NCBI GenBank assembly: GCA_930367205.1
Contig: OV884012.1
Coordinates: 147,017,405-147,081,404, forward strand
DNA from: Acanthosoma haemorrhoidale
Lineage: Eukaryota > Arthropoda > Insecta > Hemiptera > Acanthosomatidae
DNA length: 64,000 bases
Direction: 5' to 3'
How positions within the stretch are numbered: the first letter of the stretch is position 1; each line of letters begins with the position of its first letter. A program made the position numbers and the translations under genes. This document shows, in pieces, positions 12,096 to 23,324 of this stretch. The notes under the pieces are model-generated. The model saw only the letters and a list, made by a program, of their open reading frames with translations. It was not told where the DNA came from and did no database searches.

Positions 12096-13584
12096 TTTGA
12101 CTGTTTTATTCAGCCATATCTCCACTTGAATAATCCTGTCACCATTTTTTTATATTAACCAACAATTATATATGCTTATTGCATTGTATAGTAACAGCTA
12201 TTTTTCTCAATGTTAATATTAACTAATATAAAACAATGATTATTAAATTTCAATTTAATTCTATCTTAATAAAATATTGTTCGGATTGCTAAAATAACTG
12301 TTGTTTTGTTGGGAAAAGCTCTATTTAAGTATATATTCCCAAATGTCCTTGTGTAATAAGTTATAAAAAATAATATTAAAGGCTATAGAACAGTTTCTTA
12401 TTTGGTTTCCTTTATTGGAGCTATACAAGATAGTTAAATACATTAAAAAAAATTAAATAACACAAATATAATAAAATATAAGCAACATATATAGTTTGGT
12501 GGTTCAAAAATAAGTATACAAATACAAGACAGAATATCTATTTATCTACCAAACTATTTACCTTGATCCCAAAGAATTTTTGCCATTGTGACCCAAATGT
12601 TTGAAATACAAAAAATCATACAAAAACAAAATACAAAACAGTAAAGTATCATCTTTACAATGTTGATCATTATCAATTATCAATTAAAAGTCTCATCTCC
12701 AGCACCATTTTATATCTACTGTGCCTCATTCATGTTTTTCTACAAATAATTCACCGAAGTTTTACCATCAGATTGAAAATAAGTACTTTATCAACTAAGT
12801 ATAAAGAGCCATTATTATAAAATATCTTTTAAATTTGTTAAAATATTACATGCAAACACAAAAAGTGACACAGAGTTACTCGCCAATTCGCTGTTAGTAA
12901 CAATTTACTTTGGATAGGTAAAGAAATATTATGGAAAAATGTCATCAGATTAAATGAAAAACATAACGTCAATTGAGAATGACAGATCTCCAAGAATGAA
13001 AAAAAAAATAAACATTAAAAAATAATACAAACGAAACAGCCACAATAAAAAGAGAAAGTAAAATTTACATCTGTTATAATAAATATCTTAACACAAGCAA
13101 ATATCTTTTATTACTAATACAATTAGTAATAAAAATGCCATTTTTTAAGAAAAATACATATTATGATTAAAATTTTGAACAATCAACCTTATATGTCAAG
13201 TATATTTTCATCTAAAACTGCTACCTACATAGGTTAGGGGAGTCAAAAAGAACTTAAAAAGGCGAGAATTAAAGATTGGTTTGAGGAACAGAATTCCAAT
13301 GTGTGCTCTCGAACTATAAGCAAATGATAGGATAATCGGCGGGTTGACAGCTGGAGGTCCCATCGACAAGATCTCCTATTATGGGAAGGAATAAGGATTC
13401 AAACTGACATTATCTAATAAGTGATTCGATTATAAAATTTCTGTACAATCTAGTTAGTATCAATCCAGAATTTCTGAGATAGGAACACAAAGAAATTATG
13501 ATAGATTATACTTTGACCCAAATTGCAGTTATATGTAATAAAATGCCAACGGTTTAAACATTATTAAAAGCTCATACTTCATAC
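12096..13584. other. No gene recognised
   Basis: AT-rich intergenic or intronic sequence. A short frame near 13240-13325 is open for about 27 codons, too little to call. Confidence 0.45.
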
Positions 13585-14250
13585 AAAAGATCATACTTGG
13601 TATTTGCAATTTACATTCAATGATTCTATAACAGGGCCGAATATAACCAAATTACATATGAATTAAAAAAGGAAATTTGCTTAAAAAGCATTATTTTTAT
13701 ATTAGGAGAAGAGATCGTAAAGGAATGCAGTAATTGAGTAGGGTACAAGGTTGAAGATTGTAGTTATTGATTTTGGCATAACCGATAGGACCACAATGTC
13801 GTTATGCCAGTTTGAAAGGGAATGGAGAGATCCATGAAAACAATAGATATGGCCACAGGATCTATGACAAAAATGCTATTTATTTCTTATCTATCAGGAC
13901 CTTACTTTCAAACATCAGGGTCGTCAGTAAAGAGTAATAACAGTTCTGTCTTAAGCTTTAATAAATATTTGTACAGAGGGCTAAGGCCATATGAAAGAGT
14001 TGGTCATGGCATAATACCAACAGTATTGGGTCGTTCACATGGAAGATACTTCGGAGTAGAGCCTCAAGATGTAAAACTTGAAGATATCAAATTGCAACAA
14101 AGACAGAGTTCATGTTGGTAATAGAAGGTGGCAAATGGTTTATTAATTTTAAACCAATTATTGTGCAAAAGAAGTTGGAAAAATGTTCAAGAACGAGGTA
14201 GATAGATTTGGATGTAGCTGTAATTAATAAGAAAGAACCTGGGTTAAGGC
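13585..14250 (+). repeat. Duplicated exon-bearing segment, copy A
   Basis: This segment aligns with the plus strand at 16175-17375 (copy C) and, over its central 230 bases, with the minus strand at 15510-15740 (copy B) and 22830-23065 (copy D). The block shared with C starts near GATCATACTTGGTATTTGC and ends with a stretch around AGGTAGATAGATTTGGATGT (about 14196). Copy C has about 240 extra bases after the exon. Confidence 0.85.
13898..14121 (+). CDS. Terminal-exon-like ORF, family X copy A, unidentified
   Basis: An acceptor (TTTCTTATCTATCAG) precedes an open frame ending TAA at 14119-14121. The peptide includes the block RGLRPYERVGHGIIPTVLG and, further on, HGRYFGVEPQDVKLEDI. The same reading frame is preserved in copy D and is broken by single lesions in B and C. 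This preservation suggests that the ancestral sequence was coding, probably a last exon. I cannot assign a family. The donor-like TTGGTAATAG at the very end could instead mean that the exon continues elsewhere. Confidence 0.45.
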
Positions 14251-15239
14251 ATTTAACCAGGAGCCTCAAATGGATAAATGTGATTAAAGGAACAAAAATA
14301 TATGTTTGCTAAATAGATATAAATATTTTTCCATTATCTTTTAAAATATGCACCCTTATGGTATCAATTAGAGAGTAAATATAAATTTGGGAATTCGGTG
14401 TGAATGAGATGTTTTATCCGTGATAAAATTGTGAAATAATAGTGAATATCTATTCCCTTTTAGGGTATATCATAATTTTCTTTAAATAAATATTTATAAA
14501 AAAAAAAAAATGAGTACCCATTCTTTGGAGATTGAAATGTTTTGAACATCTCATGAGGATACATGACGCATTGAAAAAAATGAAAGCACATTGTAAAGGA
14601 AGAGATGGTACCATGGGGAGGAGATTAGTACTAGAGAGGTAAGTGTTAGAACTTTTAACAACCACTTTTATTGTGATGCCGTGTTCACATTTATAGTTGA
14701 TGAACAAAAATAAATGTATGTTGTGATATTTTTATGTGATGATTTTTGATAGTGTTTTTGAGATTAACTCGAAATTAGCGAGCTTACATGAAAAATATAC
14801 GATCCGTGGTTCACGAATGTTTAAACACTATTCATTGCGTTGTATCTACCATTAATATTTATAATAAAAATAATATCAATAATTAAATATAAATATTTTA
14901 TTTTAATGACTTAAAAACAATGACTTAAAAAAATAAGATTATATAATTAATGTTTTGTATAATGTTTTATCAATCAAAAATTATCGGAAGACTTTGAATA
15001 AAATATATCGCACACATCACAAAATGCACAACATTTTAATCAACAAAACGGAAGTTAGTATAAAGAAATTATAATTTAAAACATAATTGGGAGCTATTAA
15101 TGAATTATAAGGTTAAGAATTTATTTGTCAAATGAACAATGATCGGAAATAATACAAGACATTATGAGTCCTATTCCAATTAACCTATTTATCTACTATC
15201 TATTATATATTATAGCTTCCATGTTTCAAAGCTAGTGTC
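14251..15239. other. No gene recognised
   Basis: AT-rich sequence with an A-run at about 14500-14511. Nothing supported. Confidence 0.45.
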
Positions 15240-16001
15240 AATTAAGAAATAACAAGTCTTTTTTTTGAAGTTCTCTTGAATAGAAGATGGTACTGGCACA
15301 CATTTGCAAATGTGTTGATTTCTATCTTCCTGCTTGCTCGGCGTTCTATTTGTACAGTTAATATTAGTGCCATTCTGGTTTAACAGAGCTTTTGTATTAG
15401 TTCATATTTTAATTGAGAATGCTTTGTTTATAAAGTACAAAAGTAACAATTTATCAATATAAAATTCGAGAAAAATCAGCAAGACTTACTTAATTTCCTT
15501 TTCTCTTGTACTTCTATTGCCAACATGAACTCTGACTTTGCTGAAATTTAATATCTTCAAGTTTTACATCTTGAGGCTCTACTCCGAAGTATCTTCCATG
15601 TGAAAGACCAATACTGTTGGTATTATACCATGACCAACTCTTTCATATGGCCTTAGCCCTCTGTACAAATATTTATTAACGCTAAAGACAGCACTGTTAT
15701 CACTCTTTACTGATGACCCTGATGTTTGAAAGTGAAGTACTAACAGATAACACAAAACCAATAAGTTTGTAACTGGTGTTGTTTTACTTCCAGACTGTGC
15801 TCGTCCGATCTTTTTCTTGCCTTTCAATTTTCACATACAAATTTCAGGCTTTATTGAATGGAATTGTTCATGGATGATGAATGCTGAGCAATATCAGTTC
15901 ATCCATCTAGTTTTGCAATGGGGAGAAAGTTCTTCTTATTAGATTTCTACAATAATACTGGTTATAAATCCCTAAGAAAATCTTCTAGAACCATCTAGCT
16001 C
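15240..16001 (-). repeat. Duplicated exon-bearing segment, copy B (uninterrupted)
   Basis: The segment aligns end to end with 17880-18100 plus 22778-23324. It therefore shows what copy D looked like before the gypsy element landed in it: AAAGTACAAAAGTAACAATT runs straight into TATCAATATAAAATTCGAG (about 15436-15470). Confidence 0.9.
15507..15751 (-). pseudogene. Family X exon copy B, frameshifted
   Basis: On the minus strand it carries the same peptide block as copy A (KYLYRGLRPYERVGHGIIPT). One G is missing where copies A and D have TTGGGTC, so the frame shifts and stops at 15579. The acceptor is also lost: the position reads TTAGTACTTC against CAGGACC in A and TTAGGACTTC in D. This copy cannot give the full exon. 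Confidence 0.6.
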
Positions 16002-16416
16002 TTGTTCCTTTCCTGGTTTTCATCAGTTAACATGAATCAGACATCATATGTTTCGCTCAACCGATTCTTAAATATGTAACAACAATTTTTCAATCATCAT
16101 CTCAAGTTGTTGGTGTACTATTTGTCTTTTAACTACTTTCCCAATTAGCTTAATAACCATCTAAAATATGAACTACCGAGTTCATACTTGATATTTACAA
16201 CTTGTTTCAAATGATTCCATAACATAATTGAAATAATAAATTGGCATATGAATTGAAAAGGGAATTATTTTTCTTGTTTAATTGAGGGCAAAAGTTATCA
16301 GTGTAAAGTTTGTTGTAGGGGTAAGGATATTGATCGAGACTGTTGTTTGAAGTTGTAGCCATCAGGACAGCAAGGAGGGTAAAGTAAGATTACTGTAAAA
16401 TAGAGGAAGGATTTAG

Positions 16417-16536
16417 AAATGGCCTGCAGAAGAGGTAGAAGAAACTTAGTAGATGCCACCAGTTCAAGAAGCAACTATACTCCCTGGACACCAATTGACC
16501 GCAGACCTAGCATAGAATTTAAACAACACATAGCCC
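16417..16536 (+). CDS. Short ORF, unidentified, in copy C
   Basis: An ATG just inside this span opens a frame of about 40 codons ending TAA near 16536, with basic and proline-containing sequence (NYTPWTPIDRRPSIEF). It looks less random than neighbouring frames and lies upstream of the family X exon on the same strand, so it may be another exon of the same ancestral gene. No family was recognised. Confidence 0.25.
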
Positions 16537-16798
16537 ACAACTGGATCTAAATGGAAGAATGATTTATATGGAACTGGTGAGTACCATTCGCCACGCTGGA
16601 GAGGAATTTGTTCTGCACAACTCATGGATACAAGGTGGAAGATTGTAGTTATTGAATTTGGCACAATCGATAACACCGCAACTGCTGTTATGACACTATT
16701 TCTCGTTTCAAGGATAATAACCAGATCCACAAAAATGAAAGATAGTGGTCACAGGATCTACTACAAAAATGGTACTTTTTGCTAATCTTATATATCAG

Positions 16799-17026
16799 GA
16801 CCTCACTTTCAAACATCAGGGTCGCCTGTAAAGAGTAATAACAGTTCCTTCTTAAGCCTTAGTAAATATTTGTACAGAGGGCTAAGGGCCACATAAATGA
16901 GTTGGTCATGGCATAGTACCAACAGTACTGGGTCATTCACATGGAAGATACTTCAGAGTAGAGCCTCAAGATGTAAAACTTGAAGATATCAAATTGCAAC
17001 AAAGACAGAATTTATGTTGGCAATAG
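16799..17026 (+). pseudogene. Family X exon copy C, frameshifted
   Basis: An acceptor (ATCTTATATATCAG) is present. The frame breaks at GGGCTAAGGGCCACATAAATGA, where copy A has GGGCTAAGGCCATATGAAAGA, giving an immediate stop. The remainder still aligns closely with A to the final TAG at 17024. Confidence 0.6.
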
Positions 17027-17375
17027 AAGCACAAGAGGAAAGAAAAAGAAGTTTTTATGGTTTTTCTGAAATTTGTAGTTGACAAAGCGGATTTATGTGA
17101 GTTTTAGGAGCACCTTAAAATGATACACAAAATAATGCAAATGCTTCATTAAATCAAAACAGCACTAATATTAACAGCACAAACGGAACGATAATCAAGG
17201 AAGAAGTGGGAGTTCAATACATATGCAAACAAATGTAAACGAACATTGATTCACTCTCAAGGGAACTTGAGAGGGAAGATGGTAAAAGGTTTGACAATTT
17301 TAAAGCAATTATTGTGCAAAAGAGCTTGGAAAAATGTTAAATAAAGAGGTAGATAGATTTGGATGTAACTAATAA

Positions 17376-17879
17376 ATGATCACGTTTGCTAAATACATTT
17401 GATATGTAACCATTCTGTGAGGATTAAAACGTAATTGTGATACCTGCCAAGCAATTTCCTATATCAGAGTGCATGACAACAACATGACCAATATCAGAGA
17501 AATATTTGTAGGAGGTGGAGGGAAAAGATGCTCGGGATTCCAGAGGAAAGTGGTAGACCTTTTGGGATCACTTCTGCTTTGGAAATGTGTTAATAATAAA
17601 ATATTTATGAAGAAAGTAGTTATGTAAAAAAATATAAAAAATTAAAAAGTTAAAGTAATATTTTGTTAAAAACATGCTGAAAAGATTTTGCTAATTTACA
17701 CAATGAAGAACATGTGTTTATCTGAAAATCAAAATTGGGATATACCAATTAAAATTGTCTTGAGGGTTTTGAAAATTTGCCATATTAGAATAAAAAAGTT
17801 GGTGGCTTCCTAACATTGTGTACCCAATACTTTCTATTTTGTTCTGTGATTGGATAACAGACATTTACCTAATATTCTG
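17376..17879. other. No gene recognised
   Basis: AT-rich spacer between copies C and D. Confidence 0.45.
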
Positions 17880-18100
17880 TGAATTAAAAAATCACAAGTC
17901 TTTTTTTTTGAAGTTCTCTTGAATAGAAGATGGTACTGGCACACATTTGCAAATGTGTTGATTTCTATCTTCCTGCTTGCTCGGCGTTCTATTTGTACAG
18001 TTAATATTAGTGCCATTCTGGTTTAACAGAGCTTTTGTATTAGTTCATATTTTAATTGAGAATGCTTTGCTTATAAAGTACAAAAGTACCACTATATATA
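17880..18100 (-). repeat. Duplicated segment copy D, left part
   Basis: Nearly identical to 15240-15450 in copy B. It ends in ACTATATATA, immediately next to the 5' LTR of the gypsy element; the other part of copy D resumes at 22778. Confidence 0.9.
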
Positions 18101-18419
18101 TGTAAGTTTAAACGTAACCGCCAAACTTCGGCACATATGCGAGATGTCCCGACAGAGAGCGCTACTATCAAAGGACGCTTAGTTGTAACCTTTAGTTGTA
18201 ACATATGGGTACGCTTGTTAAGAACAATGGTCAACTCTAAGTATCGACAATTGTATTGATTCAGGTTAGTTATAAGTTTTATTGGTTTATTGTTATATTT
18301 GTAGCGCTAGCTAATGTGTACATATGTTTAATATTACAGTTCTAAACTGCATCTGCAAGTGTACGATTTATACCCTGAGAACCTCCCCTCCTTTTAAGTT
18401 TCTGAATTCGAAACTTACA
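18101..18419 (+). mobile_element. 5' LTR of the gypsy-type retrotransposon
   Basis: The 319-bp sequence begins TGTAAGTTTAAACG and ends CGAAACTTACA. The first nine bases are the inverted complement of the last nine. By direct reading it is identical to the 3' LTR at 22459-22777, which indicates a recent insertion because the two LTRs are copied from one template. The last 25 bases also form a near-palindrome around CTGAATTCG. Confidence 0.97.
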
Positions 18420-18429
18420 AATCAATACA

Positions 18430-19476
18430 ATGGAGACAAAGGCGAAATTTCATTTCATCTCAGAAGCTGGTGAAGATTCCAGAACCACGGTCGTGAAAGT
18501 TATGACGATTCAGCTGGTTGGCCAATCGGAAATTTGTGTATTTCCAAAAGATAAACAGTCTAGCACTCAGCACAAACAACTCTTCGATACTGCAGTAGTG
18601 AAGAATGTGGTGAAGAGTTTGAGAATTCGAAACAAATTTCGAAAAATAGTGATAACAATGACTGTAGAGCTCAGCAACATTTATTTGGATGTAGAAGGTA
18701 ATGTTACATTTTATGATGAATATTTAGAAGAGGTTATACCTAACATAAACAATGCTATAACAGGTACCGTAGAAAAACATATGTGTTCTCGGGTTAAAGA
18801 TATGGTTATAGAAAAATTTAATGGTGAAAATTTAAATGCTAATGTATGGCTAAATTTATTCGTTCAGGAGTGTGCTAGAGTGGGGATTACTCAAGACAAA
18901 TATGCAGAAGCTCTAAGATTATTCTTAGAAAAGTCTGCATTAGATTGGTATAATATATTCTGGAAACAGAACTCAATGTTTAATTGGGAAGCTTGGAATA
19001 ATTCCTTTATTGAGACCTTCTCTGCACAGTCCTGGACCGATATAACATATGCATATAATTTTAAATATTTAAAGGGTTCCCTGTTAGAATATGCGTTAAA
19101 GAAAAGAAGTTTATTGTTAGAAATAGATGAAAGTATCTCACTAAATACTCAAATTAATCTTATTGTAATTAACTTACCAAATTTTATACAAAATAAATTA
19201 GAAAGAAAGTCAATTGTAAGTATGGAAAATTTAATGGCAAAATTAAAACAATTTGGTAAGTTAAATGAAAGAAAAAAAGAGAAAGAAACACAAAAATGTT
19301 CAAGCGAGAAAAAACCATGTACAATATGTGAAAAATTAGGTTTTCAAAATAGATTTCATTTAGAGAGTTTAAAAGATAAACAATTGAAAAAAATAAAAAA
19401 TGAGAATATTAAGGTTACAAATAATGGAGAAGTTCAAGATATGATAGCAAGCTCTGAAGGGGCAAAAAACGAGTAG
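18430..19476 (+). CDS. gag: Gag polyprotein of the gypsy-type element
   Basis: This 348-residue protein would form the retrotransposon particle that packages the RNA. Residues about 128-250 resemble the retrotransposon Gag capsid region, with regularly spaced tryptophans (DWYNIF, NWEAW). A zinc-knuckle-like motif sits near residue 297 (CTIC then FH); the usual last cysteine of a CCHC knuckle is not where expected. The C-terminus is lysine-rich. The first ATG lies only 11 bases after the LTR, where a primer-binding site should be, so translation may start at a later ATG (18499 or 18658). The gene ends TAG just after the slippery heptamer at 19464 and is expressed with pol by frameshifting. Confidence 0.88.
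   Translation: METKAKFHFISEAGEDSRTTVVKVMTIQLVGQSEICVFPKDKQSSTQHKQLFDTAVVKNVVKSLRIRNKFRKIVITMTVELSNIYLDVEGNVTFYDEYLEEVIPNINNAITGTVEKHMCSRVKDMVIEKFNGENLNANVWLNLFVQECARVGITQDKYAEALRLFLEKSALDWYNIFWKQNSMFNWEAWNNSFIETFSAQSWTDITYAYNFKYLKGSLLEYALKKRSLLLEIDESISLNTQINLIVINLPNFIQNKLERKSIVSMENLMAKLKQFGKLNERKKEKETQKCSSEKKPCTICEKLGFQNRFHLESLKDKQLKKIKNENIKVTNNGEVQDMIASSEGAKNE
19464..19470 (+). promoter_or_regulatory. -1 ribosomal frameshift heptamer A AAA AAC
   Basis: In the gag frame the sequence reads GCA AAA AAC GAG TAG, which is the X XXY YYZ pattern in the correct phase. The gag stop follows one codon later. Slipping back one base puts ribosomes into the frame that runs into the protease and stays open to 22463. 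That frame's previous stop is at 19455, so the usable overlap is short and contains the heptamer. No stable downstream stem was worked out. Confidence 0.85.
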
Positions 19477-22463
19477 TCCTCCCACTTATTAAAATAAAAT
19501 TTCTCGCTAATCGAAATCCAGCTATTGGTCTTTATGACTCTGGATCTAATATTTCTTTGATAAATCATGAATTTTTAAATAATAATAAAGATATTAAAAA
19601 AATAATAGGTGGGAGAGATAATATAAAAGGGGTAACAGGAGTAGCAAAAACAGAGGGTACGGTTGTATTAAGAATTAAAATCGGTAATATTGAAGAAAAT
19701 TTTCAGTTTTTTATTGTGAAAAGTATTAATTTTAAAGATGATTTTCTATTAGGAGTAGATTTAATAAAAAAATTCAAACTATGTCAAGATGAAAACTTAA
19801 TAATAACTCAAAAAGAGATAACAAAACAAAAAGATCGGCAAATTAATAAGACTGAAATATCAGATATAAACAAGATAGAAAATACTATACAAAAAAATAA
19901 GGACATTTTTGCTAAGTCAAAATTCGACATAGGAAAAATAAAAGGTTATGAAGCAACAGTAAAATTAATACAAAATAGATATATTTCAAAGAAACCATAC
20001 AGGTGCTCATTTCAAGACAAAATTGAAATTGAAATGCAAGTGGATGAATTATTAAAAGCTGGTTTAATTGAAGAATCAAGCAGTCCCTATGCAGCTCCTG
20101 TCACGATGGTATTTAAGAATGAAGAAGGAAAAAGATCACGCTTTTGTATTGACTTTAAGGAACTAAATAAAATAATTGTGCCAGAAAGTCAACCGTTTCC
20201 TAGAATTGATGATCTGACAGTACGCGCCAGAAACTGTAAATTTTTTTCAAAATTGGATGTAAATTCGGCGTTTTGGTCGATACCAGTGCGTGAAAAGGAT
20301 AAATATAAATTGGCTTTCGTAACCCATCATGGTCATTGGCAATGGAATTGCTTGCCATATGGTTTGAAGTCTGCTCCGGCTATATTTCAAAGAGTCTTGT
20401 CAAGTGTGATAAGAAGAAATAACCTAGATAAGTTTGCTGTAAACTACATAGATGATGTATTGATTCATTCGAAGAATTATGAGGACCATGTAAAACATGT
20501 AGAATTAGTGTTAAAAGCACTACAGAAACAAGGATTTAAATTAAATGAATCAAAGTGTCAGTTTGCACAAAACAAGATAACTTATCTGGGCCATGAAATA
20601 GGAAATAATTATATAAAACCAATGAATGACAATCTCACAGCAATTAAAAAGTTTCCTGTACCTCAAACAAAGAAACAGGTTAGACAATTTTTAGGAAAAA
20701 TAAACTTCTATTTGGAGTATATACCAAAACATACTATTTTGCTAGATCCCTTAAGAAATTTATTAAGAAAAAATGTAGATTTTCACTGGTCAAAACAATG
20801 TAAAGACTGTTTCGAGACAACAAAAAAATACTTATGCTCAGCGCCTGCGCTAGCAATATTTGATCCAGAATCTCCAACATACATATTCACTGATGCAAGT
20901 ATTGAAGGAGTTGGAGCAATTCTAAAACAACCACAAGAAGACAAATCTCTAAAGTCAGTATTTTTCTTTTCAAAAAAATTGACAAACACTCAGAAAACAA
21001 AAAAAGCAATATTTATAGAATGTTTAGCTATTAAAGAAGCTATACTTTACTGGCAATATTATCTGATAGGAAAAAAATTTGTGGTATTTACAGACCACAG
21101 ACCATTAGAAAATTTTAATGTGAAGAAAAGTAATGATCCAGAACTACTACAAATTTTAAACTATATCTCACAATTTGACTTTGAGATTGTATATAATCCA
21201 GGTAAAGAAAATTTGGAGGCAGATTGTCTAGCCAGAAATCCAGTTTTAGAATCAAATGAAGAAACAGATGATAACTCTGCGATTAAAACATCAAATTTAT
21301 TAAAACTGGAAGATTTAAAAGAAAATCAAAAGCTAATAAAATTGGATGACAAATGCATAATTAAAGATAATATAATTTACAAAATACTGAATAAGAGTGA
21401 GAAAATATGGATAACAGAAGAATTTGGTATTTCACTTATTGAAAGTGTACATAAAGATCAAGGTCATATAGGAATGAAACAATTAATTTTAACAATAGGA
21501 AAAAAATTTTATTTTAAAAATATGTATAAAAATATAAGATTGATTTGCAGATCTTGTGAAACATGTATCAAAAATAAGTCAAGAATAGGTTGCTTTAGGG
21601 CTCCCTTGTCTCAACTTGGTCCAGCAAAAGAACCACTAGATATAATATCTTTAGATACAATAGGAGGATTTAAAGGGAATAAAAGTACAATAAAATATCT
21701 ACACTTGGTAGTAGATCATTTCACAAGGTACGCATATATCAGCACCTCGAAAACACAAATAGCAAAAGATTTTATTAATCTAATCAAGAAAGTAGAAAAA
21801 GCTGGAAATATAAAAACATTATTAACAGATCAATATCCTGGTATAAATTCAGCACAATTTAAACAATATGTAAATAAACAAAAGATAACATTAATTTTTA
21901 CAGCAGTAGATTGTGCATTTTCTAATGGATTAAATGAAAGGACAAATCAAACACTAGTTAACAGAATAAGGTGCAAAATTCATGAAAATAGAGATAAATC
22001 GTGGCCAATAGTAGCAGAAAAGTGTATCGAGGAATACAATAACACGATACATAGTTCTACTGGGTTTACCCCCAATTACTTATTAACTGGAATAGATGCA
22101 TCATTTGTACCTGATGAACTAAATGAAAATAAAATTACAAATTTAGAAAATAATAGGGAAATAGCTTATAAAAACTCAGAAAAGACACATAACCAAAATA
22201 AAAAGTATTATGATAAAAATGTTAAAAAGTTTGAATACGAAGTTGGAGACCTTGTATATGTACAAAACAGTAACAAATTGAATAGAGATAAATTAGATGC
22301 GATCAGAGTAGGACCTTTCAAAATAAAACAGAAAATCTCAGAGGTAATATTTTTAATAGATAGTAGATTTCGTAAAAAGGAGTCAAACTTATTTCATGCT
22401 AGTAAGCTCGTGCCTTATTCCAAAGGGCTTTATTACCCTCTGTCTCAAAAAGGGGGGATGTAA
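19471..22463 (+). CDS. pol: Pol polyprotein (protease, RT, RNase H, integrase)
   Basis: It is made as a Gag-Pol fusion by the -1 shift at 19464. The protease has YDSGSN (about 19534), the D-S-G active site. The reverse transcriptase has FCIDFKELNK, FSKLDVNSAFWSIP, LPYGLKSAPAIFQ and the catalytic YIDD (about 20447). RNase H has FTDAS, IECLAIKEA and FTDHRPL. The integrase has an HHCC zinc site (HKDQGHIG, later CRSCETC) and a D,D-E core with SLDTIG, LLTDQYPG and NGLNERTNQTL. The C-terminus keeps a basic region and an ASKLVPY motif; no chromodomain is seen. The stop at 22461 falls inside the 3' LTR, so the end of pol overlaps the polypurine tract. No stops or frameshifts are seen. Confidence 0.93.
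22447..22458 (+). promoter_or_regulatory. Polypurine tract
   Basis: AAAAAGGGGGGA directly abuts the TG of the 3' LTR, the expected place and composition for the plus-strand DNA primer. Confidence 0.9.
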
Positions 22464-22777
22464 GTTTAAACGTAACCGCCAAACTTCGGCACATATGCGA
22501 GATGTCCCGACAGAGAGCGCTACTATCAAAGGACGCTTAGTTGTAACCTTTAGTTGTAACATATGGGTACGCTTGTTAAGAACAATGGTCAACTCTAAGT
22601 ATCGACAATTGTATTGATTCAGGTTAGTTATAAGTTTTATTGGTTTATTGTTATATTTGTAGCGCTAGCTAATGTGTACATATGTTTAATATTACAGTTC
22701 TAAACTGCATCTGCAAGTGTACGATTTATACCCTGAGAACCTCCCCTCCTTTTAAGTTTCTGAATTCGAAACTTACA
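22459..22777 (+). mobile_element. 3' LTR of the gypsy-type retrotransposon
   Basis: It has the same 319 bases as 18101-18419 with no difference that I could find. It is followed by TATATATAAAATTCGAG, which resumes copy D of the family X segment. Confidence 0.97.
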
Positions 22778-23324
22778 TATATATAAAATTCGAGAAAAAT
22801 CTGCAAGACTTAATTTCCTTTTCTCTTGTGCTTCTATTGCCAACATGAACTCTGGCTTTGCTGAAATTTAATATCTTCAAGATTTACATCTTGAGGCTCT
22901 ACTCTGAAGTATCTTCCATGTGAAGGACCCAATACTGTTGGTATTATACCATGACCAACTCTTTCATATGGCCTTAGCCCTCTGTACAAATATTTATTAA
23001 CGCTAAAGACAGCACTGTTATCACTCTTTACAGATGACCCTGATGTTTGAAAGTGAAGTCCTAACAGATAACACAAAACCAATAAGTTTGTAACTGGTGT
23101 TGTTTTACTTCCAGACTATGCTCGTCCGATCGTTGTCTTGCCTGTCAATATTCACATACAAATTTCAGGCTTTATTGAATGGAATTGTTCATGGATGATG
23201 AATGCTGAGCAATATCAGTTCATCAATCTAGTTTTGCAATGGCGTGAAAATTCTTCTTATCAGGTTTTTACTATAATACTGATTATAAATCCCTAAGAAA
23301 ATATTCTAGAACCACCTAGTCCTT
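22778..23324 (-). repeat. Duplicated segment copy D, right part
   Basis: It continues the alignment with copy B (about 15455-16001) after the gypsy insertion. It ends near ACCACCTAGTCCTTG, beyond which B and D diverge. Confidence 0.9.
22834..23060 (-). CDS. Terminal-exon-like ORF, family X copy D, unidentified
   Basis: On the minus strand an acceptor (TTATCTGTTAG) opens a frame that runs to TAG at 22834-22836. It contains KYLYRGLRPYERVGHGIIPT and HGRYFRVEPQDVNLEDI. Of the four copies, only A and D keep the frame. The gypsy element lies just downstream of its stop, so it would fall in the 3' untranslated region or downstream of any transcript. Confidence 0.45.

Larger units (their letters stand above)
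16175..17375 (+). repeat. Duplicated exon-bearing segment, copy C
   Basis: It aligns to copy A over most of its length. About 240 bases after the exon (about 17030-17270) are absent from A. Part of this extra stretch begins with CACAAGAGGAAAG, which also occurs in inverted form beside copies B and D. Confidence 0.8.
18101..22777 (+). mobile_element. Complete Ty3/gypsy-type LTR retrotransposon, 4677 bp
   Basis: Two identical 319-bp LTRs flank a gag ORF and a pol ORF in the -1 frame. Pol order is protease, reverse transcriptase, RNase H, integrase, which defines Ty3/gypsy rather than copia. No envelope gene follows pol. Flanks are TATATATA on both sides, consistent with a 4-bp duplication at TATA. 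The empty site is preserved in paralogous copy B near 15450. Neither ORF shows an internal stop, so the element may be competent, although the primer-binding site is not obvious. Confidence 0.95.
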
